Shown piece after piece: positions 35,894 through 44,118 of a stretch of DNA of 64,000 bases. The stretch lies in NCBI GenBank assembly GCA_026125285.1, contig JAHCLO010000020.1, forward strand, positions 60,090 through 124,089, read 5' to 3'. Within the stretch, counting starts at the first letter, position 1; every line of letters begins with the position of its first letter. A program made the translations under genes and the position numbers. Under the pieces are notes generated by a model. The model worked only from the letters and a program-made list of their open reading frames with translations, was not told where the DNA came from and did no database searches. This stretch comes from Verrucomicrobiia bacterium. Its GTDB lineage: Bacteria; Verrucomicrobiota; Verrucomicrobiia; Limisphaerales; JADLHS01.

Positions 35894-35899
35894 TTGTCG

Positions 35900-36673
35900 T
35901 TACTTGAAGATTTCCGCGAAGAACTGCTTCATATCCTCCCACGACCTTTGGTCTGCCCGCTCGTCATACTTTGCCCCGGGCATACTGCCATCCGCATTCC
36001 AATCAGTAAAACTATGCACCGCGCCACCGTATTGAATGAGTTGCCAGTCGGCTTTGGCAGAGCGCATTTCCGCGATGAATCCGGCCACTTCAGCATCGGG
36101 CACGAAGGGATCATCCGCGCCGTGCAGCGCCAGCACCTTGCCCTTGATGTTCTTGCCGTCCTCCGGTCTCGGCGAATCCAATCCGCCGTGGAAACTCACC
36201 ACGCCCGCGACGTTCGCGCCGCTGCGGGCCAATTCGAGGACCGTTGTGCCGCCAAAGCAATAACCAATGGCCGCGATACGTTTGCCGTCCGCCAGCTTGT
36301 GCCGGCGCAGGGTTTCGAGTCCGGCATTGACCCGCGCACGCAGCAAAGCGCGATCGTTCTTGTACTTGCCCGCTTCGGCGCCGGCGGCTTCGACGCTCTG
36401 CGGCCGCACGCCCTTGCCGTAAATGTCCACCGCAAACGCCACGTAACCCAGCCGGGCCAGCATCTCGGCACGCTTCTTCTCATAATCGGAAAGCCCTTTC
36501 CACTGATGCGCAATCAACACGCCGGGTCTGGGCCCGCGGAACGTATCCTCATAAGTCAGGTGACCTTGCAGGGTCACCTCGCCGTGTTTGTATTCGATAA
36601 TTTCGGTGCGAACGGCGGCCGCCGCGGCAAGCGCCGACACCCACAGTAGCGAGAGCATGGTCGAGAACTTCAT
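35900..36673 (-). CDS. Exported dienelactone hydrolase family protein
   Basis: 257 residues: a signal peptide (MKFSTMLSLLWVSALAAAAA) and an alpha/beta-hydrolase domain of the DLH family. The catalytic triad is Cys in GYCFGG (about 130), Asp in GADDPFVP (about 185) and His in VHSFTDW (about 220). Family members cleave dienelactones and a range of carboxylic esters. Export to the periplasm suggests a polysaccharide or small-ester substrate instead of an aromatic catabolism role, but this is inference. ATG 36673 is chosen for the signal peptide. The next gene upstream is the sigma-linked membrane protein, 80 bases away. Confidence 0.85.
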   Translation of the reverse strand: MKFSTMLSLLWVSALAAAAAVRTEIIEYKHGEVTLQGHLTYEDTFRGPRPGVLIAHQWKGLSDYEKKRAEMLARLGYVAFAVDIYGKGVRPQSVEAAGAEAGKYKNDRALLRARVNAGLETLRRHKLADGKRIAAIGYCFGGTTVLELARSGANVAGVVSFHGGLDSPRPEDGKNIKGKVLALHGADDPFVPDAEVAGFIAEMRSAKADWQLIQYGGAVHSFTDWNADGSMPGAKYDERADQRSWEDMKQFFAEIFK

Positions 36674-36753
36674 GGCGGAAACGATAACCGAAAGCCGTGG
36701 CCAATGCCAGCAAGGCTTCACCGAACCCCCGCAAAGTGAACTTTGAGCGCCAG

Positions 36754-38040
36754 TTATGGTGCCACGGGGACGGCGTTGATCTGCATCTCGGGATTCAGCC
36801 CCAACTGCAAGCGGCCGGAGAGGGTGGAGTTGGCCGGCATGGGCAGTAGTTGCTGCATCGGCGCGGATTGCACGCCGGCAGCACCAGTGGCAGGACTGGT
36901 TTGCTGAAGGGAGATCACGTTCGTTGGCATCAGGATGTTGCCGGCAAAGACCACGGGTTGCTGCAAGGTGCGGTTGGTGCCGGTGACGCGGAAATTGAAA
37001 GCCTGGCTCAGGGGCAATCCGCGTTGCGCGTCGTCCGCGGTTTGGGTCACGGCGTACTGGCGACGCAGTCCTGGCGCGGGAGATTCTGTCCGTGCCTCGG
37101 CAGGCGCAGCGAAGCCGCCGCTTGTCGGCGGCTCAATCGAACCAATGTAAGTGGAGCCGTCGCTGTCCACCACCCGAAGCTGGTTGCCCTGCTGCTCCAC
37201 AACGAAACTGACCAGCACTTCCTGCTGAACGGCCTTCGCCTCGGCCACGCGGCGGGCGGCGGTATCCGTTGGCGTTTGGACGAATCTTTGACTCAACACG
37301 GCAGGCGGCGACGGCGAAACTCCATAGCGGTTGGTCAGCGGCACTGACGGCGTCGGGGCAAGCGCCATGGGTGGCGCATCACGCGTCGGCGACAAAGTCG
37401 GCGAAACCGTCGTTGGGTGCGCAACACTCTCCGGAGCGTGCTCGCTTTGCGCCATTCTCAGACCAAGCGAAGGACCGGCGGCCGGGGGCGATGGTTCGGA
37501 AGCCACACTCCGGTCGGCGCGTGGCGCCGCTTGGCTGGTCGGCGGCGGAACTGTAGAACGCATGGGCGCGACCACCGGTGACGGACGGGATGACTCCACC
37601 ATCAATGCGTCCGGCGCCGCTGCGGGCAAAGGTTTGATTGAATCTGGAGTCACCGTTGTCCGAGTGGCCAGCGGTGCTGCAGCGGCAGCCTCTGAGCGGG
37701 CGGCCAGGTCTTCCGACAACGGCGCGGGCGATTGAAAGTCGGCTTTCGCCAGTCCAGCGGGGCCAGGTGGCGGCTTCCCCTGCTCAAATACCAACCACAC
37801 ACCCACTGTCAGGACCATGAGGATAGGTAAGGCCCACACCAACCGCGGCCATAAGCCCTGCCACCCGAGCACGCCCGGCGTTGCGCCTGTCGTCGCGTTT
37901 TTGGGCGGATATTGTCGCGTCACCTCGCCCTGCAACAGCCGCCGATTGGCCGGATGTAGTTCAAGCGGCGCAGCAGCTTCCTCACCCCGCCGTTTGGCAT
38001 AGCGGCGCAACAGCTTTTCAATTGGGCGTTCGTTTTCCAT
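36754..38040 (-). CDS. Membrane protein encoded with the sigma factor, possible anti-sigma
   Basis: 428 residues. The cytoplasmic N-terminus (about 1-75) starts MENERPIEKLLRRYAKRRGE, which resembles the short sigma-binding segments seen before the membrane in anti-sigma partners. One membrane helix follows (LVWALPILMVLTVGVWLVFE, about 67-86), then a long Pro/Ala/Ser-rich low-complexity stretch (about 90-270) and a folded C-terminal part with NFRVTGTNRTLQQPVVFAGNIL. No classic anti-sigma domain is recognisable. The stop of the sigma factor gene is seven bases upstream, so the pair is co-transcribed. A regulator of that sigma factor or an envelope sensor is the best inference. Confidence 0.6.
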   Translation of the reverse strand: MENERPIEKLLRRYAKRRGEEAAAPLELHPANRRLLQGEVTRQYPPKNATTGATPGVLGWQGLWPRLVWALPILMVLTVGVWLVFEQGKPPPGPAGLAKADFQSPAPLSEDLAARSEAAAAAPLATRTTVTPDSIKPLPAAAPDALMVESSRPSPVVAPMRSTVPPPTSQAAPRADRSVASEPSPPAAGPSLGLRMAQSEHAPESVAHPTTVSPTLSPTRDAPPMALAPTPSVPLTNRYGVSPSPPAVLSQRFVQTPTDTAARRVAEAKAVQQEVLVSFVVEQQGNQLRVVDSDGSTYIGSIEPPTSGGFAAPAEARTESPAPGLRRQYAVTQTADDAQRGLPLSQAFNFRVTGTNRTLQQPVVFAGNILMPTNVISLQQTSPATGAAGVQSAPMQQLLPMPANSTLSGRLQLGLNPEMQINAVPVAP

Positions 38041-38047
38041 TTGCCAG

Positions 38048-38674
38048 CTACAAGTTAGACGGCAACGCGCCGGTTTTCTCCCCGGAAAAGACACGGCGGG
38101 CGATTGCTTCCAGCCGATCCAGGCATTTGCTGAGACGTGAACTGACGGTTTTGGGATTGAGCTGCAACTCTTTGCTCAGTTCATCATAGCTCAAATCCCC
38201 GAAATAGCGCAGTTCGATTATTTCCCGGCACGGCTCGCCCACTTCGTCCAGCGCTGCGCGCACCAGTTCCAATTTCTCCGAATTGAGCAAATCCGCGTCC
38301 GGCGATGCCGCGTGGCTTGGCGGATCAATCGTCAAGCCGGTTTCCGGGTCTTCGGCCTGGAGCGACAGGGGCAACTGCCCGCCGCCGCGTTTTAGCGCGT
38401 GCTGCTTCTCGCGGTAGTCACGCGCCTTGTTGGCGGCGATGCGGAACAACCAGGTCTGAAACTGGCTTCCGCCCTGAAACGCGTTCAGGTTCTTGATGAC
38501 CGACAGGAAGACCTCCTGGCAAATCTCTTCGACATCCTCGCGGGTGAAATCCGCGCCAAGCTGAAAGATGAAGCGACCGGCCGCCGCGTAGTGCCGGTCA
38601 AACAACTCATCCCAGGCCTCCGCGTCGCCGCGACGGCAGCGGACCAGCAAATCGGCTTCAGCCAGGGACTTCAT
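38048..38674 (-). CDS. ECF-type RNA polymerase sigma factor
   Basis: 208 residues with region 2 (about 8-85: LVRCRRGDAEAWDELFDRHY, EEICQEVFLSVIKNLNAF, FQTWLFRIAANKARDY) and region 4 (about 140-195: CREIIELRYFGDLSYDELSKELQLNPKTVSSRLSKCLDRL). Regions 1 and 3 are absent, as in ECF sigma factors. The linker is longer than usual, with an acidic stretch between 105 and 130. It directs RNA polymerase to a small regulon and is probably controlled by the membrane protein encoded immediately downstream. Target promoters are unknown. Confidence 0.88.
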   Translation of the reverse strand: MKSLAEADLLVRCRRGDAEAWDELFDRHYAAAGRFIFQLGADFTREDVEEICQEVFLSVIKNLNAFQGGSQFQTWLFRIAANKARDYREKQHALKRGGGQLPLSLQAEDPETGLTIDPPSHAASPDADLLNSEKLELVRAALDEVGEPCREIIELRYFGDLSYDELSKELQLNPKTVSSRLSKCLDRLEAIARRVFSGEKTGALPSNL

Positions 38675-38827
38675 GCGGCGAACATTCTACACGCGCGACG
38701 GCGGCACCGCCAGACTTTGCACGACCCCGAAGTTGGCCGGAGTGGTAGAGCCAGCATCGGTTTCGCCAATGTCGCGAACAGGTTTATCAATTAACGCCCC
38801 CGCGCGTGGCGCGGTTAAAGTCCGCGC

Positions 38828-39019
38828 ATGAAAACAAACCGGACGCTCCGCTCCCTGGACCGATCGCGGCTTTGGGCTGGTCTGCTCGCGTTGCTGCTGA
38901 TAGTCTGCGCCGAATTCTGGCTGGTGTGTCGTTTCAGTCGTGATTGCGCGCGAAGCCTGGCCCTGGAAACCGCGCCCGCCGGGTTTCCCGTATCTGAAGT
39001 TCACTTCGCCGTGCGATAA
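38828..39019 (+). CDS. Small membrane protein upstream of DUF2339 gene
   Basis: 63 residues: a basic N-terminus (MKTNRTLRSLDRSRLWAG), one membrane segment (LLALLLIVCAEFWLVCRF, about 19-36) and a short tail. ATG 38828 is 30 bases before the DUF2339 gene, which suggests a leader or small partner protein translated just ahead of it. I do not recognise a family. The size is near the limit at which chance frames occur, but the topology is coherent. Confidence 0.45.
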   Translation: MKTNRTLRSLDRSRLWAGLLALLLIVCAEFWLVCRFSRDCARSLALETAPAGFPVSEVHFAVR

Positions 39020-39049
39020 GCCCCCGCCCTTCTGGGCGACGATCAATTT

Positions 39050-41950
39050 ATGAACGAACCGGAACGTTCGGAGCTGGAGCGGCTCAAGCAGCGTCACACG
39101 CGGCTGGAACAGGAATTGTCACTGTTGGGCGCGGAGTTGGCGTCGCTCCAAAGCCGGCTGGAGGTGTCGCCATTCGCTTCGGCAACCGCTGACCATCCAG
39201 TCGCCGCTCCTGTCTCCACTCCACCGGCGGAACCTGCGCGCGACGTCCCGCAAATGCCGCTGCCGATTCCGCCAATCATCCGCCCACTGGATTCGCCGGT
39301 TGAAGCGTCGACCGGGGCCACGATACAAACAAATCGAACAACTGACAATGCCACCGATCCGCAGGAATCGCCAGCCGCCACGCCAAACGTACCTTGCGTC
39401 ACGGCACCGGTTTCCGCAGATGCTTCGCCGCTGCCGGAGCGGTCCTCGCTTGAAATGCGTTTGGGCACTTACTGGTTGGTCCGCATCGGTGTGGTGATGC
39501 TGCTGACCGGCTTGGTATTTTTCGGGAATTACGCCTACCAGAATTTCGTGGTCCGGTTCGGACCGTTGGGCAAGGTGGTGTTGCTCTACCTCGCCAGCGG
39601 CCTGTTGCTAGCCGCAGGCTTGTGGTGGCAACGCAATTCGCTCAAGGAATCGCTGCGCAATTACGCGCAGGTCTTGTTCGCCGGCGGACTGGCGGCGGTC
39701 TATTTCACCACGTACGCCGCGCATCACTTCGAGAACCTGCGGGTCATTGAGAACGCTTTGCTGGACGGCGTATTGCTGCTGGCGTGGGCGGGTTTCATGG
39801 TCTGGATCGCCGACCGCAAGAAATCCGAGGTGCTGGCGCTGTTCGCCGTCGGCCTGGCTTACTACACCTCGGTCATTACACGCGTCGGTTCCTTCACGCT
39901 GTACTCGAATCTCGTGCTGACGCTGGCGGCGGTGTTCTTCCTCGTGCGCAATCGTTGGGCGGGGATTTCTTGGGCGAGTCTGGTGGCGACTTATGCCGCG
40001 TATGCTTGGTGGCGATTCTTCCACGGGGGTGAGGGCTGGCGTTGGGCCGGCGCGGATGAAGGTCTGTGGTTCGGAGCTTCCTTTCTTTACGGCTACTGGC
40101 TCATCTTCACGGTGGCGGTGTTTCTTTCGAAGCATGAGAACATCGCCGGCGAACGGCGCGCGGCCTTCCTCACGTTCAACAACGGCGCGATGTTCACTCT
40201 CTTCGTGTTGACCATGCTCCAGGTGGACACGGGTAAATTCTGGCTGTTCTCGCTTGTTTACGGGGTCGTGTTGCTGGCGCTTGCGGAAGCGTCGCGGAGA
40301 TTTCTGTCTGCTGAACCCATCACGAAAAACGCCTACCTCACGCAGGGCCTGCTGTTGGTCACGCTTGGGTTCGTCGCGAAGTTCTCCGGACTGCAACTCG
40401 CGTTGGTGCTCGCGGCGGAAAGCGTCGTGCTCTTCGTGCTCGGCACCCAGCGGAAGAATCTCGTGCTGCAATTCGGCGCATACATCACGGGCGCCCTGGC
40501 CGTGGCTTGGGGCATTGATGGCCTGGAGCGCAACGACACCCGCGGGCTTTGGCTCGGCACGACGCTCGGTGCGTTGACGGCGTTCAATGCCTTCTGGGCG
40601 CATCGCCAAACCGCCGTGGAGAATCGTGATTTGCTCCGGCCCGTACCGGCTTACTTCGTCGTCCTGGCCCAAGTCATTTGGCTGGCGACGACGTCCTTCA
40701 ACACCAGCGCGGACAATACTCCACTGGTGTTGGCGATCATAGCCTTGGCATTGACGGCCTCGATTCACGTCTTGCGGGTGCGTGAGTTCGCGGTGTTGGG
40801 TCAGGGCTTCCTGCTGCTGGCACATCTGGTCTGGCTGTCACGCCATGTTGGCTTTACCGCGACTCCGCCGTGGTGGAATCCAATCCTGCTGTTGGCGATC
40901 ACGCTTGGCCTGAGCCACTGGTGGCAGCGGCAGAAAGTCGTGGAATCAGCGGCTGCATTTGGCGTCGGCTGTCAAATCGCTTTTGCCCTGGCCCTTGTCG
41001 GCGTCGCCTGCGTTTGGCTGGAGCCACTGATGAGCGCACCACACTGGCTGGCGATCACCAGTCTGCTGGCGGTGGCAGCGACGGCGTATGGCGTGTTCAC
41101 CCGCGCCTGGCCGCTGGCGGTGAGCGCGCAGTTGTTTCTCGTGCTCAGTCTCGGGCAATTCGCGCTTCAACTCTGGCACGGCCGGCCGGCTTGGTGGTTT
41201 TCCGCCGCACCAATTGCGGCGCTGGGCTTGTTGTCGGCTGCCACTGTGCGATGGTTCGCACGCCGACCTGATGCCCGCCCACAGGTGCGGGAACCGCTGC
41301 TCCAACTGGCCATGGTTTACCGCTGGCTCGCGCTCGTCATGTCCCTCTGGTGCGTGGAGGAATACGTGCCAGCCCGCGAGCGCATCTGGGTGCTGATGGC
41401 GCTGGGCTTCGCAATCTTCCTCCTTGCCGGCAGGCAACGCAATCGTGAGGCGCTGTTGTTCGGCGCGGCATTCACGGTGGCCGGACTAACCCTGTTCTGG
41501 TGGCCGCCGCATCGCGACTTGCTGGTGTATGCGCCCAATCTGCTGGCCATGATCGCCCTGCTCGTGCAGCAACAACTCGCCCGCCGCCAATCAGAACGCT
41601 ACGGCCTCGATGAGCGCGTTCACAGCGCCGTGATTGTCATCGGGGCTTTGAGCGTGTGGCGCTTTGTGTGGTGTTGGGTGCTGAACAGTGCCGGCACTGA
41701 TTATCTCACCGCCAGTTGGTCACTGCTGGCGTTGGCATTGTTCGCGGTCGGCATCGTTGTGCGGGAGCGGATGTATCGCTGGGTGGGACTGGCGGTGCTG
41801 GCCACGGCGCTGGCGCGCGTAGTGGTGATTGATGTGTGGAAGCTGGAAACGATCTACCGCGTTCTAAGTTTCATGGCGCTCGGGATCGTGTTGCTGGTGC
41901 TCGGGTTCATCTACATCAAGTTCGAGGACAGAATCCGGCGATGGCTGTGA
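39050..41950 (+). CDS. DUF2339 multi-pass membrane protein
   Basis: 966 residues: an N-terminal coiled coil (about 1-40, ERLKQRHTRLEQELSLLGAELASL), a Pro/Ala-rich linker, and then the DUF2339 hallmark ERSSLEMRLGTYWLVRIGVVMLLTGLVFFGNYAYQNFVVRFG at about 125-170. About 25 membrane helices extend to the C-terminus. DUF2339 proteins are widespread in bacteria and have no assigned reaction; an envelope or transport-associated role is only inferred. No signal peptide precedes the coiled coil. The preceding small membrane gene may be part of the same unit. Confidence 0.85.
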   Translation: MNEPERSELERLKQRHTRLEQELSLLGAELASLQSRLEVSPFASATADHPVAAPVSTPPAEPARDVPQMPLPIPPIIRPLDSPVEASTGATIQTNRTTDNATDPQESPAATPNVPCVTAPVSADASPLPERSSLEMRLGTYWLVRIGVVMLLTGLVFFGNYAYQNFVVRFGPLGKVVLLYLASGLLLAAGLWWQRNSLKESLRNYAQVLFAGGLAAVYFTTYAAHHFENLRVIENALLDGVLLLAWAGFMVWIADRKKSEVLALFAVGLAYYTSVITRVGSFTLYSNLVLTLAAVFFLVRNRWAGISWASLVATYAAYAWWRFFHGGEGWRWAGADEGLWFGASFLYGYWLIFTVAVFLSKHENIAGERRAAFLTFNNGAMFTLFVLTMLQVDTGKFWLFSLVYGVVLLALAEASRRFLSAEPITKNAYLTQGLLLVTLGFVAKFSGLQLALVLAAESVVLFVLGTQRKNLVLQFGAYITGALAVAWGIDGLERNDTRGLWLGTTLGALTAFNAFWAHRQTAVENRDLLRPVPAYFVVLAQVIWLATTSFNTSADNTPLVLAIIALALTASIHVLRVREFAVLGQGFLLLAHLVWLSRHVGFTATPPWWNPILLLAITLGLSHWWQRQKVVESAAAFGVGCQIAFALALVGVACVWLEPLMSAPHWLAITSLLAVAATAYGVFTRAWPLAVSAQLFLVLSLGQFALQLWHGRPAWWFSAAPIAALGLLSAATVRWFARRPDARPQVREPLLQLAMVYRWLALVMSLWCVEEYVPARERIWVLMALGFAIFLLAGRQRNREALLFGAAFTVAGLTLFWWPPHRDLLVYAPNLLAMIALLVQQQLARRQSERYGLDERVHSAVIVIGALSVWRFVWCWVLNSAGTDYLTASWSLLALALFAVGIVVRERMYRWVGLAVLATALARVVVIDVWKLETIYRVLSFMALGIVLLVLGFIYIKFEDRIRRWL

Positions 41951-42307
41951 ATTTGCCGGCTGTCTGCCCACCCGAGCAGTCCAAGTCAAGAAATCCGATG
42001 CTGCACTGACCGCCTACAACTGCATGGGTTCGTCAATGCTGAGTCGCGTTGACACGACCCGAAGGGTCATTTGTTTCAAGATGGCACATATCTAACGAGC
42101 CTTTGCGGTTGTATTGAATCGCAAGGAATTGAAACCGCGACTTTTGTGCAGATGACTTGGTTTGGCACTCCGACTGCGTTGGAATTGGCAGCGGGCAGCG
42201 CCGCCGCAGGGCGGACGAGTTTGACCCGCACGCTTCTGCCGGAAGGAAGCAGACCCGGCAGCGGTGAGACACAATTAACCAGTCTGCTACCTGAAAGGAT
42301 CATTCGT
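41951..42307. other. Intergenic region upstream of hsp20
   Basis: 357 bases. The hsp20 frame is open to 42071, but the extra residues are not conserved-looking. Elements seen are a 5-bp stem GACCC/GGGTC at 42056-42068 and a near match to a sigma-54 promoter at 42173-42187. No CIRCE element is present. Confidence 0.45.
42173..42187 (+). promoter_or_regulatory. Sigma-54-like promoter candidate for hsp20
   Basis: TGGCACTCCGACTGC matches the TGGCAC-N5-TTGC consensus except for C in place of the first T of the -12 block, with correct GG to GC spacing. It is about 120 bases before the hsp20 ATG. No activator binding site was found and rpoN is not in this window, so this is a weak call. Confidence 0.25.
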
Positions 42308-42769
42308 ATGAATGCACTAACTCGCTGGAATCCGTTCCGGGAGATGGAAGACATACAGCGGCGGATGTCCTCTCTGTTTGACTGGAGTCCGTTCCGTCGC
42401 AGCGCACTGACCACCGATGAAGAGAGCATCTCGGTTCCCGAATGGGCGCCCTTGGTGGACATCGCCGAAGATGCCAAGGAGTATCTCATCAAGGTGGAAC
42501 TGCCTGAAGTCGCCAAAGACGACGTGAAGGTGACTGTGGAGAGCGGCACGCTGACCATCTCCGGTGAACGGAAAGCGGAGAAAGAGGAAAAAGGCCGCAA
42601 GTTCCATCGGGTGGAGCGTTTCTATGGCCGGTTTGAACGCAGCTTCAACATTCCAGACGATGCCGAGGCGGACAACGTCAAGGCGGAGTTCAAGGACGGC
42701 GTGTTGCGGGTGCATCTGGCCAAAAGTGAAAAGGCTCGCCCGAAACAAATCGAAGTGAAGGTAAGCTAA
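42308..42769 (+). CDS. Small heat-shock protein Hsp20
   Basis: 153 residues: a variable N-terminus (MNALTRWNPFREMEDIQRRMSSLFD), an alpha-crystallin domain (about 45-140, LVDIAEDAKEYLIKVELPEVAKDDVKVTVESGTLTISGER) and the C-terminal IEV motif in KQIEVKVS, an I-X-I/V docking tail. It holds unfolding proteins in the cytoplasm as an ATP-independent chaperone oligomer. ATG 42308 is 8-10 bases after AAAGGATC, an acceptable Shine-Dalgarno, which decides this start over longer in-frame options. The DnaJ-like gene follows 506 bases later. Confidence 0.93.
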   Translation: MNALTRWNPFREMEDIQRRMSSLFDWSPFRRSALTTDEESISVPEWAPLVDIAEDAKEYLIKVELPEVAKDDVKVTVESGTLTISGERKAEKEEKGRKFHRVERFYGRFERSFNIPDDAEADNVKAEFKDGVLRVHLAKSEKARPKQIEVKVS

Positions 42770-43275
42770 GAGCCTCACGGCAGGAACGCGCCCGGGTGGC
42801 GCGTTCCTGATCGTTGTAGTCATGCCGGCCCGGTGTCTGGCTGTGAACATTTCTCGCCTGCAATTGTCCGTTCAGTAAGGACTGGCCTCTGGTCGGCACC
42901 ATGATCTTTTGAGCATTCGTGCAGGTGGCGCGGAATCTTCAAGGGTCCTTTCGCCCTCCTGCTCTCAACCTTGAATCAGGAGTTTGGATGATATGGTTTC
43001 GAATGTATCCGGCGTGGAATACACGCCGACTTCTCTGCGAAGCAATGCAGGAGAAAGCCTCGTTCAGGATGAAAAGCCAGTTGAACGGTATGCTGACTCA
43101 GTTGGAACGTGGACGGTCAATCCCAGTTTGACCCGATCTCACAACGTCCAGTGGTTGAAATCACCCCAGACTAGCTGGTCTGACGCTTGGTTCGAGCGAG
43201 CAGCTTCAATTCCAAGCCCACTAAACGACTTCTGAGGAGGCTTGGGGAAGGCAAACGCAGTACGGCGAGGTTCGC
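42770..43275. other. Intergenic region between hsp20 and dnaJ-like gene
   Basis: 506 bases. A strong hairpin at 42782-42808 closes the hsp20 transcript. Frames at 42919-43131 and 42984-43235 overlap one another, have no recognisable fold and are not called. The last 20 bases hold GCGAGG, a plausible ribosome site for the DnaJ-like gene. Confidence 0.45.
42782..42808 (+). terminator. Terminator of hsp20
   Basis: AGGAACGCGCC and GGCGCGTTCCT form a perfect 11-bp stem with a five-base loop, 13 bases past the stop. The T-rich tail is weak (GATCGTTGTAGT). Confidence 0.65.
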
Positions 43276-43992
43276 ATGGGCAGAAATTACTACGTGATTC
43301 TCGGTGTCGCCTCGAACGCCAGTGTTGAGGAGATCAAATCCGCTTTTCGCCGACGGGCGCGGGAACTTCATCCAGATACGTCCGGACTGGAAAGCGGGCC
43401 GTTCCTTGAGGTGCAAGAGGCCTATGGGGTATTGAGTGATCCAGAGCGCCGTCGTCGCTATGATGCATTGTTCAAGCCATCACCGGTACAGCGGCGCCCT
43501 TGGGGACCGTCACCAGAACCGCTGATCCAGCGGAGGAGGAGGTCGGAACCGCTGCGACCGGTAGAGACGGCGAGCAGCTTCCAGGACGTGCGGCTCGAAG
43601 AGTCATTTTCCGGTTACGCTCCGTCGTTTGACGAATTGTTCGACCGCTGGTGGAGCAATTTTGAAGCTGTCAGCCGGCCCAAGACCGAGAAGCTTGAAAG
43701 CCTCACGATGGAGGTCGTGGTCGGCATGGACGAGGCGCGCACCGGCGGGCGCGTGCTTTTGCAGATTCCGGCACGGGCCACGTGCCCCGCGTGTGGCGGG
43801 CACGGTGCGGTCGGGCCTTATGCCTGCTGGCGTTACGAAGGACAGGGAGCACTGATGGTGGACCATCCGCTGGAGGTCGAGTTTCCTCCCGGTCTGCGGG
43901 ACGGCTACACGGTGCGAATCCCGCTGACGCGTTTCGGTGTTCACAACTTTTTCCTGACGGTGCTGTTTCGGGTGAGTGGTCGCGAGGAATGA
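43276..43992 (+). CDS. DnaJ-like J-domain protein with reduced zinc region
   Basis: 238 residues. The J domain (about 2-70) is complete with the HPD loop (RELHPDTSG) that stimulates DnaK. A Pro/Arg-rich hinge follows instead of a G/F region. The C-terminal substrate-binding part has only one CPACGG motif (about 173) followed by ACWRYEGQGALM, where full DnaJ has four CxxCxGxG repeats, and then VEFPPGLRDGYTVRIPLTRFG, typical of DnaJ C-terminal domain II. It is thus shorter than DnaJ and nearer to CbpA-like type II J proteins with a vestigial zinc centre. Location after hsp20 suggests a protein-quality-control role. Start ATG 43276 begins the J domain exactly. Confidence 0.82.
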   Translation: MGRNYYVILGVASNASVEEIKSAFRRRARELHPDTSGLESGPFLEVQEAYGVLSDPERRRRYDALFKPSPVQRRPWGPSPEPLIQRRRRSEPLRPVETASSFQDVRLEESFSGYAPSFDELFDRWWSNFEAVSRPKTEKLESLTMEVVVGMDEARTGGRVLLQIPARATCPACGGHGAVGPYACWRYEGQGALMVDHPLEVEFPPGLRDGYTVRIPLTRFGVHNFFLTVLFRVSGREE

Positions 43993-44118
43993 GATTTGGC
44001 GAAAGCCGGTCCGCGCTTCCCTGATGGGAGCAGCCCAAATCGCGCTTGGCTTCGGCGGCCTTGCGTAGATTTCTGTAGGCACTGCTATCTCCAACGCCTG
44101 CCGTGCGCTTTCTGGCGG

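Noticed and set aside
42984..43235. 83-codon frame between hsp20 and dnaJ-like gene
   Set aside because: No hydrophobic core or family resemblance, overlaps another frame and lacks a ribosome site.
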